From Asparagopsis taxiformis (lineage: Eukaryota > Rhodophyta > Florideophyceae > Bonnemaisoniales > Bonnemaisoniaceae), in contig JALQPE010002575.1 in the NCBI GenBank assembly GCA_030407315.1, positions 1 to 31,455 of the forward strand: a stretch of 31,455 bases of DNA, read 5' to 3'. The notes below the pieces were generated by a model that was not told the origin of the DNA, ran no database searches, and saw only the letters and a program-made list of their open reading frames with translations. Made by a program: the position numbers and the translations under genes. The stretch's first letter is position 1. The number at the start of each line of letters is the position of its first letter. Below, piece by piece: positions 7,542 to 18,490 of this stretch.

Positions 7542-10464
7542 ATGTCGCGCGATAATAACGCTCTGCCGAGTTGGCTTCGCGTCGGCGCTGCGCCTCGCGA
7601 CGAACCGTCGACGCCCACGAACGCGTCTCCTCGCCCTGCGCGCATCGCGTTTCCTTCTCTTTCAAGCCCGGAGAGTCCCTATTACATGTCCATGGCGCAG
7701 GCATCCTCCTCAACCGTACCCGTAACCGCGAGCGGCCGTGGCGGCAGTGGCGTCGTCGCGTCGTCTGACGTTGTCGCTACGGTGGATGCGACCGCGACTC
7801 CAACTTCTGCGTCTGCTGCGCGTTCTGGGAGCGGCGTCCCGCTTCGTTCGGTTCCTGCGCCTGCGTCCGTTTCGCTTCCGTCGGCCGCGCAAGACGCTCC
7901 CGAGTCGATTCCGCGCGCGCGCTACGACGACCCGATCGCGTTCCGTTTCATGCCACGCCCTATGCCGACGTGGGCGGAATTGGGCCGTCGCCACTTCTTC
8001 CCGCAGCGCTTTCAATGGACGCGCATCGCTGACGTATCGCGCTATGCCGTGTTACCCGGCCACAAGGACGCGCAAGCGGTGTGGGACGCGCGGCGCGAAT
8101 CGGCGTCGTGCGATTTGGCGGTCCCCGCGAACTTACCGTGCGACGCGTATTTTCTCGAGGACGAAGCCGACGAACGACTCGTACGCCACCTGGCCCGGTT
8201 GCGCGTGATGCGTCGCGACGAATTTGCGCGAGTCGATCCATGGGCCGCGGCGCCCAGTGCGGGCTTCTTACTTGACGGCGGCGTTCCGTGGAACGACGTT
8301 GAGCACGAAGGGGAGGCGAGCGTGCCATGGTTCCTTAACGCGGATATGCGCCCGGAAGCGCGGCGCGAGTTGCGTTTGCGGCGCACGTCGGGCTACTTCG
8401 TTACGTATCGCGATATCGAATTTCGAGTTTCCTGATGACCGCGTCGCCGCTTTCTTCCCGCGTTACGATGCGCGCGATTGGCCGGAAGCGCCCGACTCGT
8501 TGTCGGTGCCACTTCCCTGCGTGTTCCATTACGCGCCGTCGGTACTGCTCGGGCGCGACGTTCCGGTCGAGGCTCGTTCGTATTTCTGGGCTATCGCTCT
8601 GAGCGAGTGGGTGGTGATGGTCGCCGCTGCGTGGCTTCACGTCGCTTACGTCGAGCGCCGCTTTTTGCGCTTAGACGAGAAACTGATCGCGGGAATCGAG
8701 CGCGTCGGCGTTTCGGCGATCGTGCGGGGCGGAACGTATACGGCGGCGCATCTCGAAAGTCTCTTGACGGAGCATCGCGCGTGCGCGTGGGACGAAACTC
8801 CGGTTTTCGATCTCGCGCCTGGTATGGACTTCAAGGAGGGCGGGCAATGGTTGCCCTGGAGCGCGGAGCGCGGCGTCGTCGACTGGGCGCATGGTTCGCT
8901 TGGCGTTCACCGGCATACTGAAATTCCACATCTCCTTCTCAAGTCGCCGCGCAATCCGTCGCGCGACGCGTTTGCGCATTTAGAGGCGCGCGATGTCGTT
9001 ACCGTTGATGCCGTGTTGTCCGCGCTATCAACTAACGAACTGCACGTTATGCGCGCGACCGATTCGCGCGAGTATGCGCAGTATCTTGGCATGGCGGCTT
9101 TGTTGGCGATCGAACGTCGGCGCTTCCGAGACGGCCGATATTCCCTTTTCTCCGAGCCGCCGCGCGCTCCCATCGACGTCGAGCGACTCGACGCGGCGCT
9201 GCGCGCGGAGTACGTGAAGGTTTACAACGAGTTGCAGGCCTTGAAAGCGGCGTCTTCCGGCCACGGAGGGGCTGCGGTCAGCAGCGCGGCGAAGAGCGGC
9301 GCGGGTGACGGTGCTGCTGCGGGCAGCCGCACGGGCGCAGGCGACGCAACGGCTGATAACGTGGCGGAAAGTGACGCGGCGGCCGCTGTCAACGAGGCGG
9401 GTGATGTTTTGGCCGAATCAGACGCGAACGTGTTGCGGGGCCAGCTTGCCGCCGCCGAAAAGGGGCGGGAGGAGGCGTTGGCGCGCGTGGCGTTGCTCGA
9501 AGGGGCTCGCGACGACGCTTTGGCGCGAATGGCTTCCGCCGTGGAGGGGCGCAGCGAAGCGCTGGCGCGTCTGACATCGGTCGAGCAGAGCCGTGACGAG
9601 GCGCTGGCGCGGGTGACGACGATTGCGCAAGCGCGCGACGACGCTGCGGCGCGCCTTACCAAAGCGAACGCAACGCGCGACGAAGCGGTGAGTCTCGTGC
9701 ACGAGGCTGAGAAGACACTTAAGGACGCGGCTGGACGCGAGGCGACGTTAGAGCGCAAGGCCGGGGAAGATGCGACGCGGATCGAGCGGATGCACAAGGA
9801 CATCGGTGACTTGCAAGAACGCGTGGCGAATTACGAACGGGCTGCCAGCGGCAATCGCGCGATGATCACGACCCTCCAAGAACGTTGTGAGGCTGCTACT
9901 TCGGCGCAGGAACGGGCGGAACGCGCGCTTAGCGATGTCGAAGCGAATCTCGCGGGCGAACGTCAGCGGGGCGCGGAGCGTGTTGCGGCGGTGCGTCGGG
10001 TGTATACTGCGCGTGAACGGGAGACCGTTCGTAGGATCCAGGATACGATCGAACGCACGCATCGCCTCGGCACGGCGCTGAATGATATCGTTGGCTTAGT
10101 GCAGCGGTCGCCCGAAACGTCCGCGGCGGGGGTGGTGTCTAACAGCGAGACGCAGTCGGTCAGCGGACTTAACGAGGGAGCGGAAGGGGGAGGCGATGCA
10201 TCGGTCGCGGTGGGAAGCGACGGGGCTGGTCGCGGAGGTGCGCGCCCAACGACTCGCGCTCGCGCGGCGGCCGCAGCGTCCGCACGTCCCAGCGTTCCTC
10301 CCTTGCGTCTTGGCGTGCAAGACGGGCGCGTCGTGCGCGTGCTGAATCCCGAGCTACGACGCAATCACCAAGCAGACACGGCTTCAAGTCGTGCTCGCGC
10401 GCGCGGCGCAACGGGCAGTTCTTCGAGCCGACGCACGCGCCGCGAGGATAACGCACGCGAGTGA
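7542..10464 (+). pseudogene. B1 antisense gene: coiled-coil protein of unknown function, one frameshift
   Basis: This is the orthologue of the intact 934-aa gene in B2. The ATG at 7542 starts MSRDNNALPSW, which lines up with the B2 start. The first frame runs to a stop at 8433-8435. Homology continues without a gap in another frame from about 8430 to the stop at 10462-10464. Comparison with B2 (EFREFPEDR in B2, EFRVS-stop in B1) indicates loss of two bases near 8428-8431. The N-terminal 100 residues are Ser/Ala/Pro-rich, followed by a conserved globular region, then an Ala/Gly-rich linker (about 9240-9420), a coiled coil with EALARV-type repeats (about 9430-10080) and a basic Ser/Arg tail (SSSRRTRRE). 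No known family is recognised. Confidence 0.85.
8410..8440 (+). other. Site of the frameshift in the B1 antisense gene
   Basis: B1 reads GAATTTCGAGTTTCCTGATG where B2 has GAG TTC CGT GAA TTC CCT GAA. Two bases are missing in B1, which brings a TGA into frame. Confidence 0.8.
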
Positions 10465-10513
10465 GCTCCTTCGTACGCGTCCGGGCTAGCCGGTAGTCCA
10501 TTCTACTCCCTTG

Positions 10514-10519
10514 ATTAAA
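10514..10519 (+). terminator. Possible poly(A) signal ATTAAA of the antisense gene
   Basis: ATTAAA lies 50 bp after the stop of the antisense gene. In B2 the perfect signal AATAAA lies 46 bp after the stop. The matching position supports independent 3'-end formation. Confidence 0.45.
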
Positions 10520-10877
10520 TCTCTTGTGTTTTGTTAACTTCGCCTTAGTCATCCTTCCTTTCGTACGCGCGGCGCGAATTGCGTTTGCGGCGCATGCGTA
10601 GGCGCGACGGTGTACCGCGCGCGACTGCGGCTGCGTCCAGCGGCTCCTCGGAATGTCGTGCGGACGCCCGGGTGGGGGAGCTACTAGCCAAGGTCCGGTG
10701 CGAATTTCGTCGCGCGAGTCGCCGCTTGAAGCGGTGATTGCCCAGTGACCGCGTCGACGCTCGGGATTCGCGAGCGACGCGGTTGGGGGCGCGTGGGGCG
10801 AGGCGGGAGAGAGGGAGACGGAGCTGTTGGCCGGTAGGCATACAGGACGGGTGCGTTCTCGTCGCTCGTATCGTTTG

Positions 10878-10983
10878 CATTTCGGCGCGTTTTCGTTCGC
10901 GTTCCGTCGCGTTTCGACGCGCTTCATTTGCATTTCGTCCGCGTTTCGTTCGCGCTTCGTCGCGTCTCGACGCGCTTCGGGGG
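10878..10983. repeat. Two-copy 53-bp tandem repeat
   Basis: Copies start at 10878 and 10931 with CATTTCG and both contain TTCGTTCGCG and TCGACGCGCTTC. They differ at several positions. No function is evident. Confidence 0.7.
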
Positions 10984-11796
10984 CTGGGTCTCTACTGCCC
11001 TCGTTTTTAGCGAGCGTCTAGGTGGGTTCCCGCCTCCGGAAGTTTGGGGTTCGCCATGGCCTTCCTGGACGAAGAGGTCGGGCGTGTGGGTGGCATCCCT
11101 TCTTTCCAGCGGAGGCTTTCGCTTGCTGGTATTCTGCGTCGTTCCCTGCCACCCGTATGGTTCGTCGCGTGCGCGCGTATGTGAACAGCCAATCCGGGGG
11201 CGCCATCAGGAAGCATCTCGCCACGGCGTCGGGGCAGATCGGCGCCGTCCATTTTTGGCCTGCCCCGGCCTCGGCTCGTTTTTTCGGCCTATAATCTTCC
11301 AGCCCCGTAAATGGCCATGCTGTATGGGCCAATCCCTCTCCCGCAACGACCAATCCGGTGTGCGCGCCTCTCTTTTTCGCGCGTATTTGCGCTGTCGGGC
11401 GTGCCCACTCCTGGGGATTCTGGCGTTGTCGGCATGGGGGATGGGAAGCGAACGGCACGTGGGCTCCCGGCTACGGTTGCCGTTCAGGTTCGTGCAGGAG
11501 CGGAAGACGGACGGTGGAACGCGACGGTTGTGCGGCGAAAACGATTGCGTGGTGGCGCGACGATGTGGCGCTTGGCGGTTGCGCGGCGAAAGATGAACGC
11601 GATTGCGTGGCGTCGATCGAGCGCGGTCGCGTTGCGTCGAACGGTCGCGCGGCATACGACGGAAGCGATTGCGTGGCAAACGGTGGCGCGGTTGCGCGGC
11701 GAAAACGACAAGCGGCGATAGGAGGCTTGGCCCGCGTGTTTATCTACGCGTCGGTTCCGCTGGGCGGAACTGGCATGTTCAGCCCCGTTCCGCGCG

Positions 11797-14700
11797 TCAA
11801 TTGCGCGGTGCATGCGAAGGCGCCCGTCGACTCGCGATGCGCGCGCTCGCGCGGCTAGGTGGCGTTATACGTGGGGCGTCGCCGCGTGCCGGTCGCTTTC
11901 TACGGTTGCGCGGTGACGTGGCGTCAATCTCGGCGTTGCGCGCAGTGTTTTCAGAGGCGGAGCGTCCGCGGTCGCGGCGGAAACGGGCAACGATGGGCGC
12001 GGGTAATGAACCTTCGGGCTCCTAAGTGTCGTCGCGCGGAGAGTAGCCCTTCCAGCGTACACGGAATACGGGCGCTCCGGAGTCGTCGACACCTTCAGCT
12101 GTCAATTTGTCAATCATGAACTCCCGCGTTCCATATCCTGCTTCAGGATTGACCTTGCGTGCGTCATCAAGCACGCGTTCGTCACGTCGCGCTGCGTCGC
12201 TTGTGTCCTCCGCGTCAGTCACCCCTTCTTCGCCGCTTGGCGTAGCCGGCGCGCGCGTCGCGTTGCGCGGTGCTAGGCGAATACGGTCGGAGCTGACGAG
12301 TTCGGGCACACCGTCGATTATGATTTCGTAAGTGTGCCCGCGGCAGCTTGTGACCGGGAAGGGTCCCGACACGGGATAGTCCAACTTCGAAGGGCGCGTT
12401 CCGTCGTCGCGCTGCGTTCGGGTCGTCGCTCCCGCGCGAGTGTCCAGATATACCTGGTCGCCAACCTTGATGCTCTTGTTCACCGTGCGTGCGCCGCGAT
12501 CGAAGTCGCGTTTGTATCTCGCTTGCGCTTTCTTCAGCGCGTTCGCGGCGCGCGCGTACGCGTCGGATAGCTTCGCAAGGAACTCCATGCGGAGGAACGG
12601 CGTGCTGCGAATCGTGTCGACCTGCTCCGTCCCCAGCGATACGGGGTAGCGCGTGAGCGTGAGCTCGAACGGCGACGTATTCGTCGAACGGTGTATCGCG
12701 CGATTGTATGCGTACGCCAGCGCGTCTAGGTGCTCGTCCCAATTCTTTCGCTCTTCGTCGACGTAATGGCGCAGCGTCGCGACGATGGTGCGGTTCATGC
12801 GCTCGACCTGCCCGTTCGATTGCGGGTGATAGGTAGTCGTGAAGATGTTACGCGTTCCCATTAGCGCGCACGTTTCCTGAAACAGCTTCGAGCGGAACTG
12901 CGGTCCGTTATCTGAAAGTAGCGTGCGCGGCGGTCCGTAAACGAAGACCCAATCTCTGCAAAACGCTTTTGCGACGGCGAGCGCGGATACGCGTCCGAGC
13001 GCGATGAGTCGACAGAGCTTGCTGTAGCGATCGGCGATTACGAGTACGAAGCGGCGTTGGCGCGGGGTCTCGGGCAGCGGTCCCAGAATATCGATAGCGA
13101 CGTCTTCGAGCGGGCGCGTCGCGGGGAATAGCTTCAGGGCGTTCGTATGGCGATATTGCGTAACGCGGTTGCGCGCGCACGCATCGCATTGTCTCACCGT
13201 GGTGTAGACGTCTACGCTCATCATCGGCCAGTAATACGCGCGTCGAATTGCGTCGTACATGCGTCGCGCGCCCGGGTGCCCTGCAGTTACCGCGTAATGG
13301 TTCGCTCGCAGAATACGTCCTTTTATCGCTTCGGGCACAACTATCTGCGTCGCGTCGTCGAGCGGAGCGGTCCTCATGAGTATCCCGTCGGGGGACAGGT
13401 GGAAGCGTGAACGCGGCGCGGTTTCGACGTCGCGCTTCGCGTTTTGGCAGAATTCGTCCGTCGCTTGTTCGCGGATCCACTCGTCAGTGGACACGGGCGG
13501 TTCGATGCACGACCGAGTTGCCAGTAGGCAGTCCAAGCTCGGGTAGTATTCTGCGTAGTCGCATAGTAGCGCGGTATCGGTTCGCGCATAAGCGTCCGCG
13601 TGCGGTTCAACGATATTCGTGGCGTCGAAGCAGGGTATCTCGTCCGGTATTACCGTCTCGTCGCAGCTTCGCGTGGCCATTCGCGAGAGCGCGTCGGCGA
13701 TAACGTGGCGTTTTCCCTTCTTGTACTCGACGTCGAATTCGAACTCGGCGAGTCGCAATCTCCAGCGCGCGAGTCGTCCTTCTGCGGACGTCATGTTCAG
13801 GATCCAACGCAACGAATTATGGTCGGTGCGAACCGTGAACTTTCGTCCTTCCAAATATGCGCGTAATAGCAAAACTGCCCATACGACTGCGAGGCACTCG
13901 CGTTCCGTCGTCGAATAGTTGCGCTCCGCGTCGTTAAGCGTGCGCGACCAGTATCCGACTGGATGTAGTACGTCGTCGTCCGCGTCTAGCTGAAGTAGCG
14001 CGCATCCGATTTGCCCTTGCGACGCGTCTGTATCGAGCACATACGGGTGTCCCTCGCGCGGTAGACGGAGGATTGGCGGAGACAACATCGCTTGTCGCAA
14101 TGATTCGAACGCGCGCGTTTGCTCCGGCGTCGGCGCGGGTAAGTTGTCTCCTTGGTCCTTCTTTAGCAACTGCGTAAGCGGCGCCGCGACGAACGCGAAT
14201 TTCTCGACGAATCGGCGGTATACATTGCAAGTTCCTAGGAAACTTCTCAGCTGCGTCTTCGTCGTCGGGTACGTCGCATCGCGCAGCGCGTCGCACTTCG
14301 TCGTCGGTACGGAGAGCTTTCCAGGCGAAATAGTATGTCCCAGGTAGTCCACCGAGCGCTTGAAGAACTCGGTCTTCGCGAATTTCAGCGAAACGCCTGC
14401 GCGTCCGAGGATTCCCAGTATCTCGTCGACGTGGTGCACGTGCGCGTTTACGTCAGCGGAGAAGATGATTACGTCATCCAGGTAGACAAGGCAATGTTGC
14501 CACTTCACGTTCGCGAGCAAAATGTCGAGCGCGCGCTGAAACGTCGCGGGCGCGTTCGAAAGTCCGAAAGGCATGCGGCGAAAGCGGTACGTACCGACGT
14601 GCGACGTAAACGTAGTCTTATCGCGGTCGGCGTGCGCTACCGGGATTTGCCAGTATCCCGAATTGCAGTCCAGTGTAGTGAAAACCGTCGCGTTACCGAG

Positions 14701-15560
14701 CGAATCGACGCAGTCGTCCATGCGCGGAATCGGATACGCGTCCTTCACGGTAGCGGCGTTCAAGCGGCGGTAGTCGATGCAGAAGCGGGAGGTCCCGTCT
14801 TTCTTAGGCACGACCACGACCGGGCTCGCCCATTCCGACGTAGCGGGTTCGATTACTCCAGCGCGGAGCATCTTCTCCACTTGCGTACGGATAATTTCGC
14901 GCGACGCGTGTCCGGCGCGATACGGTGGTTGGTTCACGGGGGTCGCCCCCGGAACCAGCTCGATGCGGTGCTCCGTCGCGTGAATGGCTCCCAGCGTGCC
15001 GCTCCACATGCGCTCATGCTTTCGTAGCATCTCGATAATTTCCGCGTGCAGGTCGTCGTCTACTCGCTCGTCGCGTAGCGTCGCGCGTAAGAGTTCTTCC
15101 CAAGACGGCGTCGCGCTCGCAATTTCGTCGGTCTCGCGCGGGTCCGGCGGTGTCGTAACGTTGCGTCGCGTCGCGTCGTCGGGCGGTCGGTCTTGCGGGT
15201 CCGGCGCTTCCTGAGCGACTTGTAGACATCCCACGGGGTTGGGCACGGCGGTGCCTACCTTCATGCCTTTGGGCAATACTTGTAGACGAGTGCCAGCGTT
15301 GTGTACCTGTACTCGGAAGGGTACATTCCTTCGAACCAGCGTCTCCCCGTTGGTTAAACGGAGTAGTTTCTGCGCGTAGAGGTTAGTCGCGGGAACTATG
15401 ATGCAGCGCCCTTCAGCGCTCGTGGTAACGTCGATCGCTCGCGTCGCGTTCGGCGGAATCGATGTGCGGCGCGCAGCGCGAATAGGCGCGAAGCTGTCGG
15501 TCGGGTCGTCTTCGCGGTCGGCGCGCGGCGCGGTTTCGTCGGCGTACGCGGAAGCATCGG
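11797..15560 (-). pseudogene. pol: B1 pol: reverse transcriptase, RNase H, integrase, chromodomain (one stop)
   Basis: A frame open to 15654 runs to a TAG at 12022-12024. In order it has RT (VVVPKKDGT, IDYRRLNA, MPFGLSNAPATFQ, YLDD at 14473-14484), RNase H (DTDAS near 14030, TERECLAVVWA, RTDHNSLRW, IADALSR), the integrase HHCC domain (HYAVTAGHPG, CDACARNR) and the DDE core (AIDILGPL near 13090, LLSDNGPQF near 12912, NGQVERMNR near 12803). A GPF domain and the start of a chromodomain (FRVRWKGYSPRDDT) follow. The TAG replaces the Trp codon that B2 keeps. The frame continues after it with the rest of the chromodomain and a basic tail to TGA at 11797-11799, matching B2. RT, RNase H and DDE residues all look intact. 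Confidence 0.92.
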
Positions 15561-16001
15561 GACGTGGTCGCCATAGCGGGTTCGCAACGCGCGCTGCGGT
15601 CCCGTGTAGATAATTTCGACTACGCGGTCGATGAAGTCTGCTCCCAAGATACATGGGACTGATAAGCGTGGCATCACCAAAAAGGTTTGGAGATGCGCTC
15701 GGGCACCTAGAAAAACGCTAAGTCGCAGCGACGCGTTTGGCGCGAGGCGTCGTCCGTTCGCGTCGATAATCGCGCAGCGCAGCGTCGGCGGCGTAGCGTG
15801 GCGCTTCCAGTCGGCGCCTAGTACGTTTTCGCGAATGAGGCTCGGGCCTGCGCCAGTATCAAGCACGGCGGTCACCGCGGTGGCCGTGCGTTGATTATAC
15901 CCGACGCGGGTCTCGAGTTTGTAGTTCGCGGTAGGGGTCTGAAACAGGACCACTGTTTCGGGTGGTAACGGAGGCGGTTTTTCGCGCGGTGGTTGCGTCA
16001 T
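15550..16001 (-). CDS. B1 aspartic protease (retropepsin)
   Basis: The frame starts MTQPPREKPPPLPP at 16001 and has the retropepsin active site VLDTGAGPSLI, then the second-lobe motif CILGADFIDR. The enzyme would cut the Gag and Pol polyproteins. The frame begins 45 bp after the gag-zinc-knuckle frame ends and in a different register. Near 15550, just after a conserved GDHVP segment, homology passes to the pol frame (-1 register). In element A protease and pol are one frame, so this junction in B1 is more likely a one-base indel than programmed frameshifting. Confidence 0.85.
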
Positions 16002-16045
16002 CGCGCGTCGCGTATCCGTTGAGTGAGGAGGAGCCGGCCCACCCG

Positions 16046-16890
16046 CTACGGCTCCTCGTAGGCGTTTCCCGGGTCTTCTGCAAAACGAACCGAGTGGGGC
16101 GTGAGCTGCTCGCCGTCATGCGCGTCGTATTCGCGCGTGCGTTCGCTTTCGCGCTCGCGCTCGCGTGCACCCTCGTTTTCGCGCGTTCGCTCGTTGCCGT
16201 CGACGCGCTGTCGCTCGCTCTCGTTCGCGTCGGCGTGCGCCGAGACTTCGAAGACCTGAACGTTGCGCTGCAGGTTCAGTTCTTCGGGCGTTAGGCGCGC
16301 GTGGCTATGCATCTCGCGAATCGCGGCCTGCTGCTCGGACGAGAGCAGTGGGCAATTCACCATCGGGTGCCCGAACTTCCTGCATATCAGGCATCGGAAC
16401 GCTGCCGTGCGAGACGTGTCGGCCGGTGCCGTCTGCCTCACGATAGGCGGTGGGTAAGTCGCGCGCGGTATGTGCGCCGTGTACGGTCCCGCGCGTTCGC
16501 GTTCCCGGTCGTCGGTATGCGCAGTGCGTCGTGAGCGGTCGGCGGGCGAGGCGTCGCGCGAGCGTGGCGTGCGGTAATTCGACGAAGGAGTGCCAAGCGA
16601 GGTCGGACTTCGCATGGGGCTCGGAGTCGAGAACTTCCGTTCGCGCGGAGCGTGCGGTGTCGCGGCGGAGGTTGAGACGTTTGGCGATGAGAAGCCTGAT
16701 GGTGGGGTGTGCCCCACGGTCAGAGCTTGCATCATCGGTGTCTCGTCCTCGTCTACGTAGAGCGCAGGCGTTCGCCGCAGTAGCGGTCGCGCGCTCGTCG
16801 TCGGCGTCATCGCTCGGTGCGTGTCCCCGTGGCTCTGCGCCATAGAGACTAGCTCTCGAAAGGTGTATCGCCGCGGGTCACGAGACAGCG
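16046..16890 (-). CDS. gag: B1 Gag C-terminal part with zinc knuckle (nucleocapsid)
   Basis: The nucleocapsid part binds element RNA. A single CCHC zinc knuckle is seen: CLICRKFGHPMVNC, spacing C-2-C-4-H-4-C. Before it lies a Ser/Thr/Pro-rich stretch. After it comes a highly charged Glu/Arg-rich tail made of repeated RE, ER and SER pieces (about 16100-16220). The first Met is at 16843, but the frame is open further upstream and gives a natural join to the capsid frame (RRYTFRELVS) near 16890. It is therefore the continuation of Gag, not a separate gene. Confidence 0.8.
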
Positions 16891-18081
16891 CGTCCCCACG
16901 AGGTGTTGCGCGTAGGGGCGTAGACCATCGACGAAAATAGAAACAAGCGTTCGCTCGCTAAACGCGTCGCCGCAGCGCAGCGCTCGTCGTCGTAATCGCG
17001 TAGCGAATTGCGTTTCGGTTTCCTTCGGGTCTTGCGTTTGTTGCGCCACGTCGCGGTACGCTTGCGCAACGTCGCCTTCGCGCGCGTAGGTTAGTAAGAG
17101 CCACTGAACGGCTTCCGCGTAGCACGTAATCGAATCGACGCCCGCGCGCGCTCCTCGGAACGTTCGTCCCACGTACGTTTGGAACGTGTCGCGCGCTTCG
17201 TCGGACAGGAAATACTTGAGAATCGGAAGCGCTGCGCCTTCGGATACGCCGGTGTCGTCGCATGCGCTCTTGAAATACTTCAGGAACGATAGCACGGCGA
17301 TTCCGTCAGTGCCCGTGAAATTCTCTCCTTGCATCGAATGGCGCACCATCTTCGCGGTGTTGGCCAGTTCGCTCGCGATTTCCCGATTAAACGCGCGGTC
17401 CGTATTTCGCAAGCGATACGTGCGGTACGAAAGCGCGCGCGTGAACAGCTCGTTCAACGGCTGGATCTCTACCAGCCCGGGGTGCGCGGGTCCGTCGTCG
17501 CTATTCGAGCGCGGGTGATCATCGAATGACAGGTCCTGGCGCGCCAGTTCCAGCCATCCTTCGGGATCCGCGTTACGCGCGTAGTTCGTAGGGGTCGCGC
17601 GCGCTGCGGTTCGTGCTCGGTTTTCGCGCGTAACGACGCTCGCGCGGTCGGTATTGTGCTCCTCGCGGGAGTCCATCGTAGTGACGATTAGGTTGTGGAC
17701 TTGCGCCCTCATCTGAGCCGTCAATCCACGTGATTGGCCTTTGATAGCGCGGTCCACCGCAGCTCGTACTTCAGCCTGGAGCATGCATTGGAACGTAGGG
17801 TCGTCCACTACTTGTCGAACCAGGCTCGGAAGCGTTGCGGACGGCGTAGCGTGCACGTCGGAAACGCGGAACTCGGCCTCGCGCTTCGTTGCGGCGCCAT
17901 CGTCGGACGTTTGCGCGTCGTCGTCAATGCTCGCGAGCGCTTGCGTCGGTAGCGGCGGCCACGGGGAAGCGGTAGGGTCAGGGATATGTGAAGCGACCAG
18001 GGCGTCGACTGCGTGCGTTTGCGACGCGACTGGCGGCGGTTCGGTCGGCGCGTTCGATCGCTCGGGCGCGGATGGATCCAT
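16849..18081 (-). CDS. gag: B1 Gag, capsid part
   Basis: Gag forms the virus-like particle. ATG at 18081 starts MDPSAPERSNAPTEPPP. The first 180 residues are Pro/Ala/Thr-rich with charged stretches. A capsid-like region follows, with motifs shared with element A Gag: LFTRALSYRTYRLRNTDR (in A, FANVVSYRMYRLNDVRE), TDGIAVLSFLKYFK (in A, NPITLLGFLAQIRDGF) and EGAALPILKYFLSDEARDTF. This is the typical layout of a Ty3/gypsy Gag. The frame ends at 16849, but homology continues in the -1 register from about 16890, so one base has been gained or lost there. Confidence 0.85.
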   Translation of the reverse strand: MDPSAPERSNAPTEPPPVASQTHAVDALVASHIPDPTASPWPPLPTQALASIDDDAQTSDDGAATKREAEFRVSDVHATPSATLPSLVRQVVDDPTFQCMLQAEVRAAVDRAIKGQSRGLTAQMRAQVHNLIVTTMDSREEHNTDRASVVTRENRARTAARATPTNYARNADPEGWLELARQDLSFDDHPRSNSDDGPAHPGLVEIQPLNELFTRALSYRTYRLRNTDRAFNREIASELANTAKMVRHSMQGENFTGTDGIAVLSFLKYFKSACDDTGVSEGAALPILKYFLSDEARDTFQTYVGRTFRGARAGVDSITCYAEAVQWLLLTYAREGDVAQAYRDVAQQTQDPKETETQFATRLRRRALRCGDAFSERTLVSIFVDGLRPYAQHLVGTRCLVTRGDTPFES

Positions 18082-18490
18082 CGGCGCGGTTGCGTTCGAT
18101 CGTCGCCTAGGGAAAAGGGGATGATGGGGAAGGGAGAAAGGGGAATTCGGCGCGCGTCAAAATCTCGCGTCGGCGCGTCGAAAAATTGGCGAGTAAAAAG
18201 GGAAGCGCTTCCCGAAAATTGTCTGCGTATCGGGCGCGCGTAGTAGGGGTGAGGGGGACGAGTTCGCTCGCAGGAGGGCTTCTTCCTCGCTCGGAACGCG
18301 CAAAGACGGGTCTCGATCGTCCGCGAACCCAATATTTTCGGCACCGCCGAACCCGCGTTAGGGTTGCGAACTAGCGCGCGCACGCGCTGCGTCGTCGATC
18401 GCGTCGTTCCGCGCTGCGAATCGTCGTAGTAGAGGTAGGGTAGTTATACAAACCAGAGAGGCTATAGCACCGCTTCCGGGATAGCGATAC
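18082..18490 (-). other. B1 leader between 5' LTR and gag
   Basis: This 409-bp untranslated leader should hold the primer-binding site and packaging signal. The bases next to the LTR on the plus strand read CTTCCGGGATAGCGATA, then CGCGC where an LTR start is expected. If the last bases had been CCA they could pair with a tRNA 3' end, but the CCA is not there, so I cannot assign a tRNA. The rest shows nothing recognisable. Confidence 0.4.

Larger units (their letters stand above)
10465..11796. other. B1 non-coding region between convergent antisense gene and pol
   Basis: About 1.3 kb without a supported gene. From left to right it holds ATTAAA (10514), a two-copy 53-bp repeat (10878-10983), three CCAAT boxes (11189, 11329, 11350), a TTTTTCGCGCG half-palindrome (11373-11383) and a degenerate repeat zone with the motif TTGCGTGGCG and relatives (about 11510-11710). 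The B2 counterpart (28410-30180) shares the repeat style and the palindrome but is only loosely alignable by eye. Several frames are open on both strands because the sequence is CG-rich and made of CGN-like triplets. Confidence 0.55.

Noticed and set aside
9222..9803. 193-codon minus-strand frame rich in Ser and Ala
   Set aside because: It is the complement of the coiled-coil repeats of the antisense gene; the repetition explains the openness.
6547..10464. LTR plus antisense gene as a separate small element next to a gypsy element
   Set aside because: The 5-bp duplication and matching LTRs enclose the whole 12.75 kb, and B2 has the same linked order.
8350..10600. A roughly 30-bp near-identical stretch (GCGCGGCGCGA then TTGCGTTTGCGGCGCA) at 8358 and 10566
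   Set aside because: The flanks do not match, and the words are common in this CG-rich element. It may be a small gene-conversion tract, but support is too thin.
10169..10933. 254-codon minus-strand open frame over the 3' end of the B1 antisense gene
   Set aside because: Arg/Pro-rich shadow of the selected plus-strand frame; no counterpart of similar sequence in B2.
10928..11858. Several overlapping 130-220-codon plus-strand frames in the B1 non-coding region
   Set aside because: Arg/Cys-rich translations of repeats, not conserved in B2, and overlapping one another in different frames.
14335..15027. 230-codon plus-strand open frame inside B1 pol
   Set aside because: It lies opposite the most conserved part of reverse transcriptase and only mirrors its codon pattern.
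18410..18490. A tRNA gene or tRNA-like fold next to the B1 5' LTR
   Set aside because: No T-loop consensus or cloverleaf could be drawn. Only a weak resemblance of the last 17 bases to a tRNA 3' end remains.
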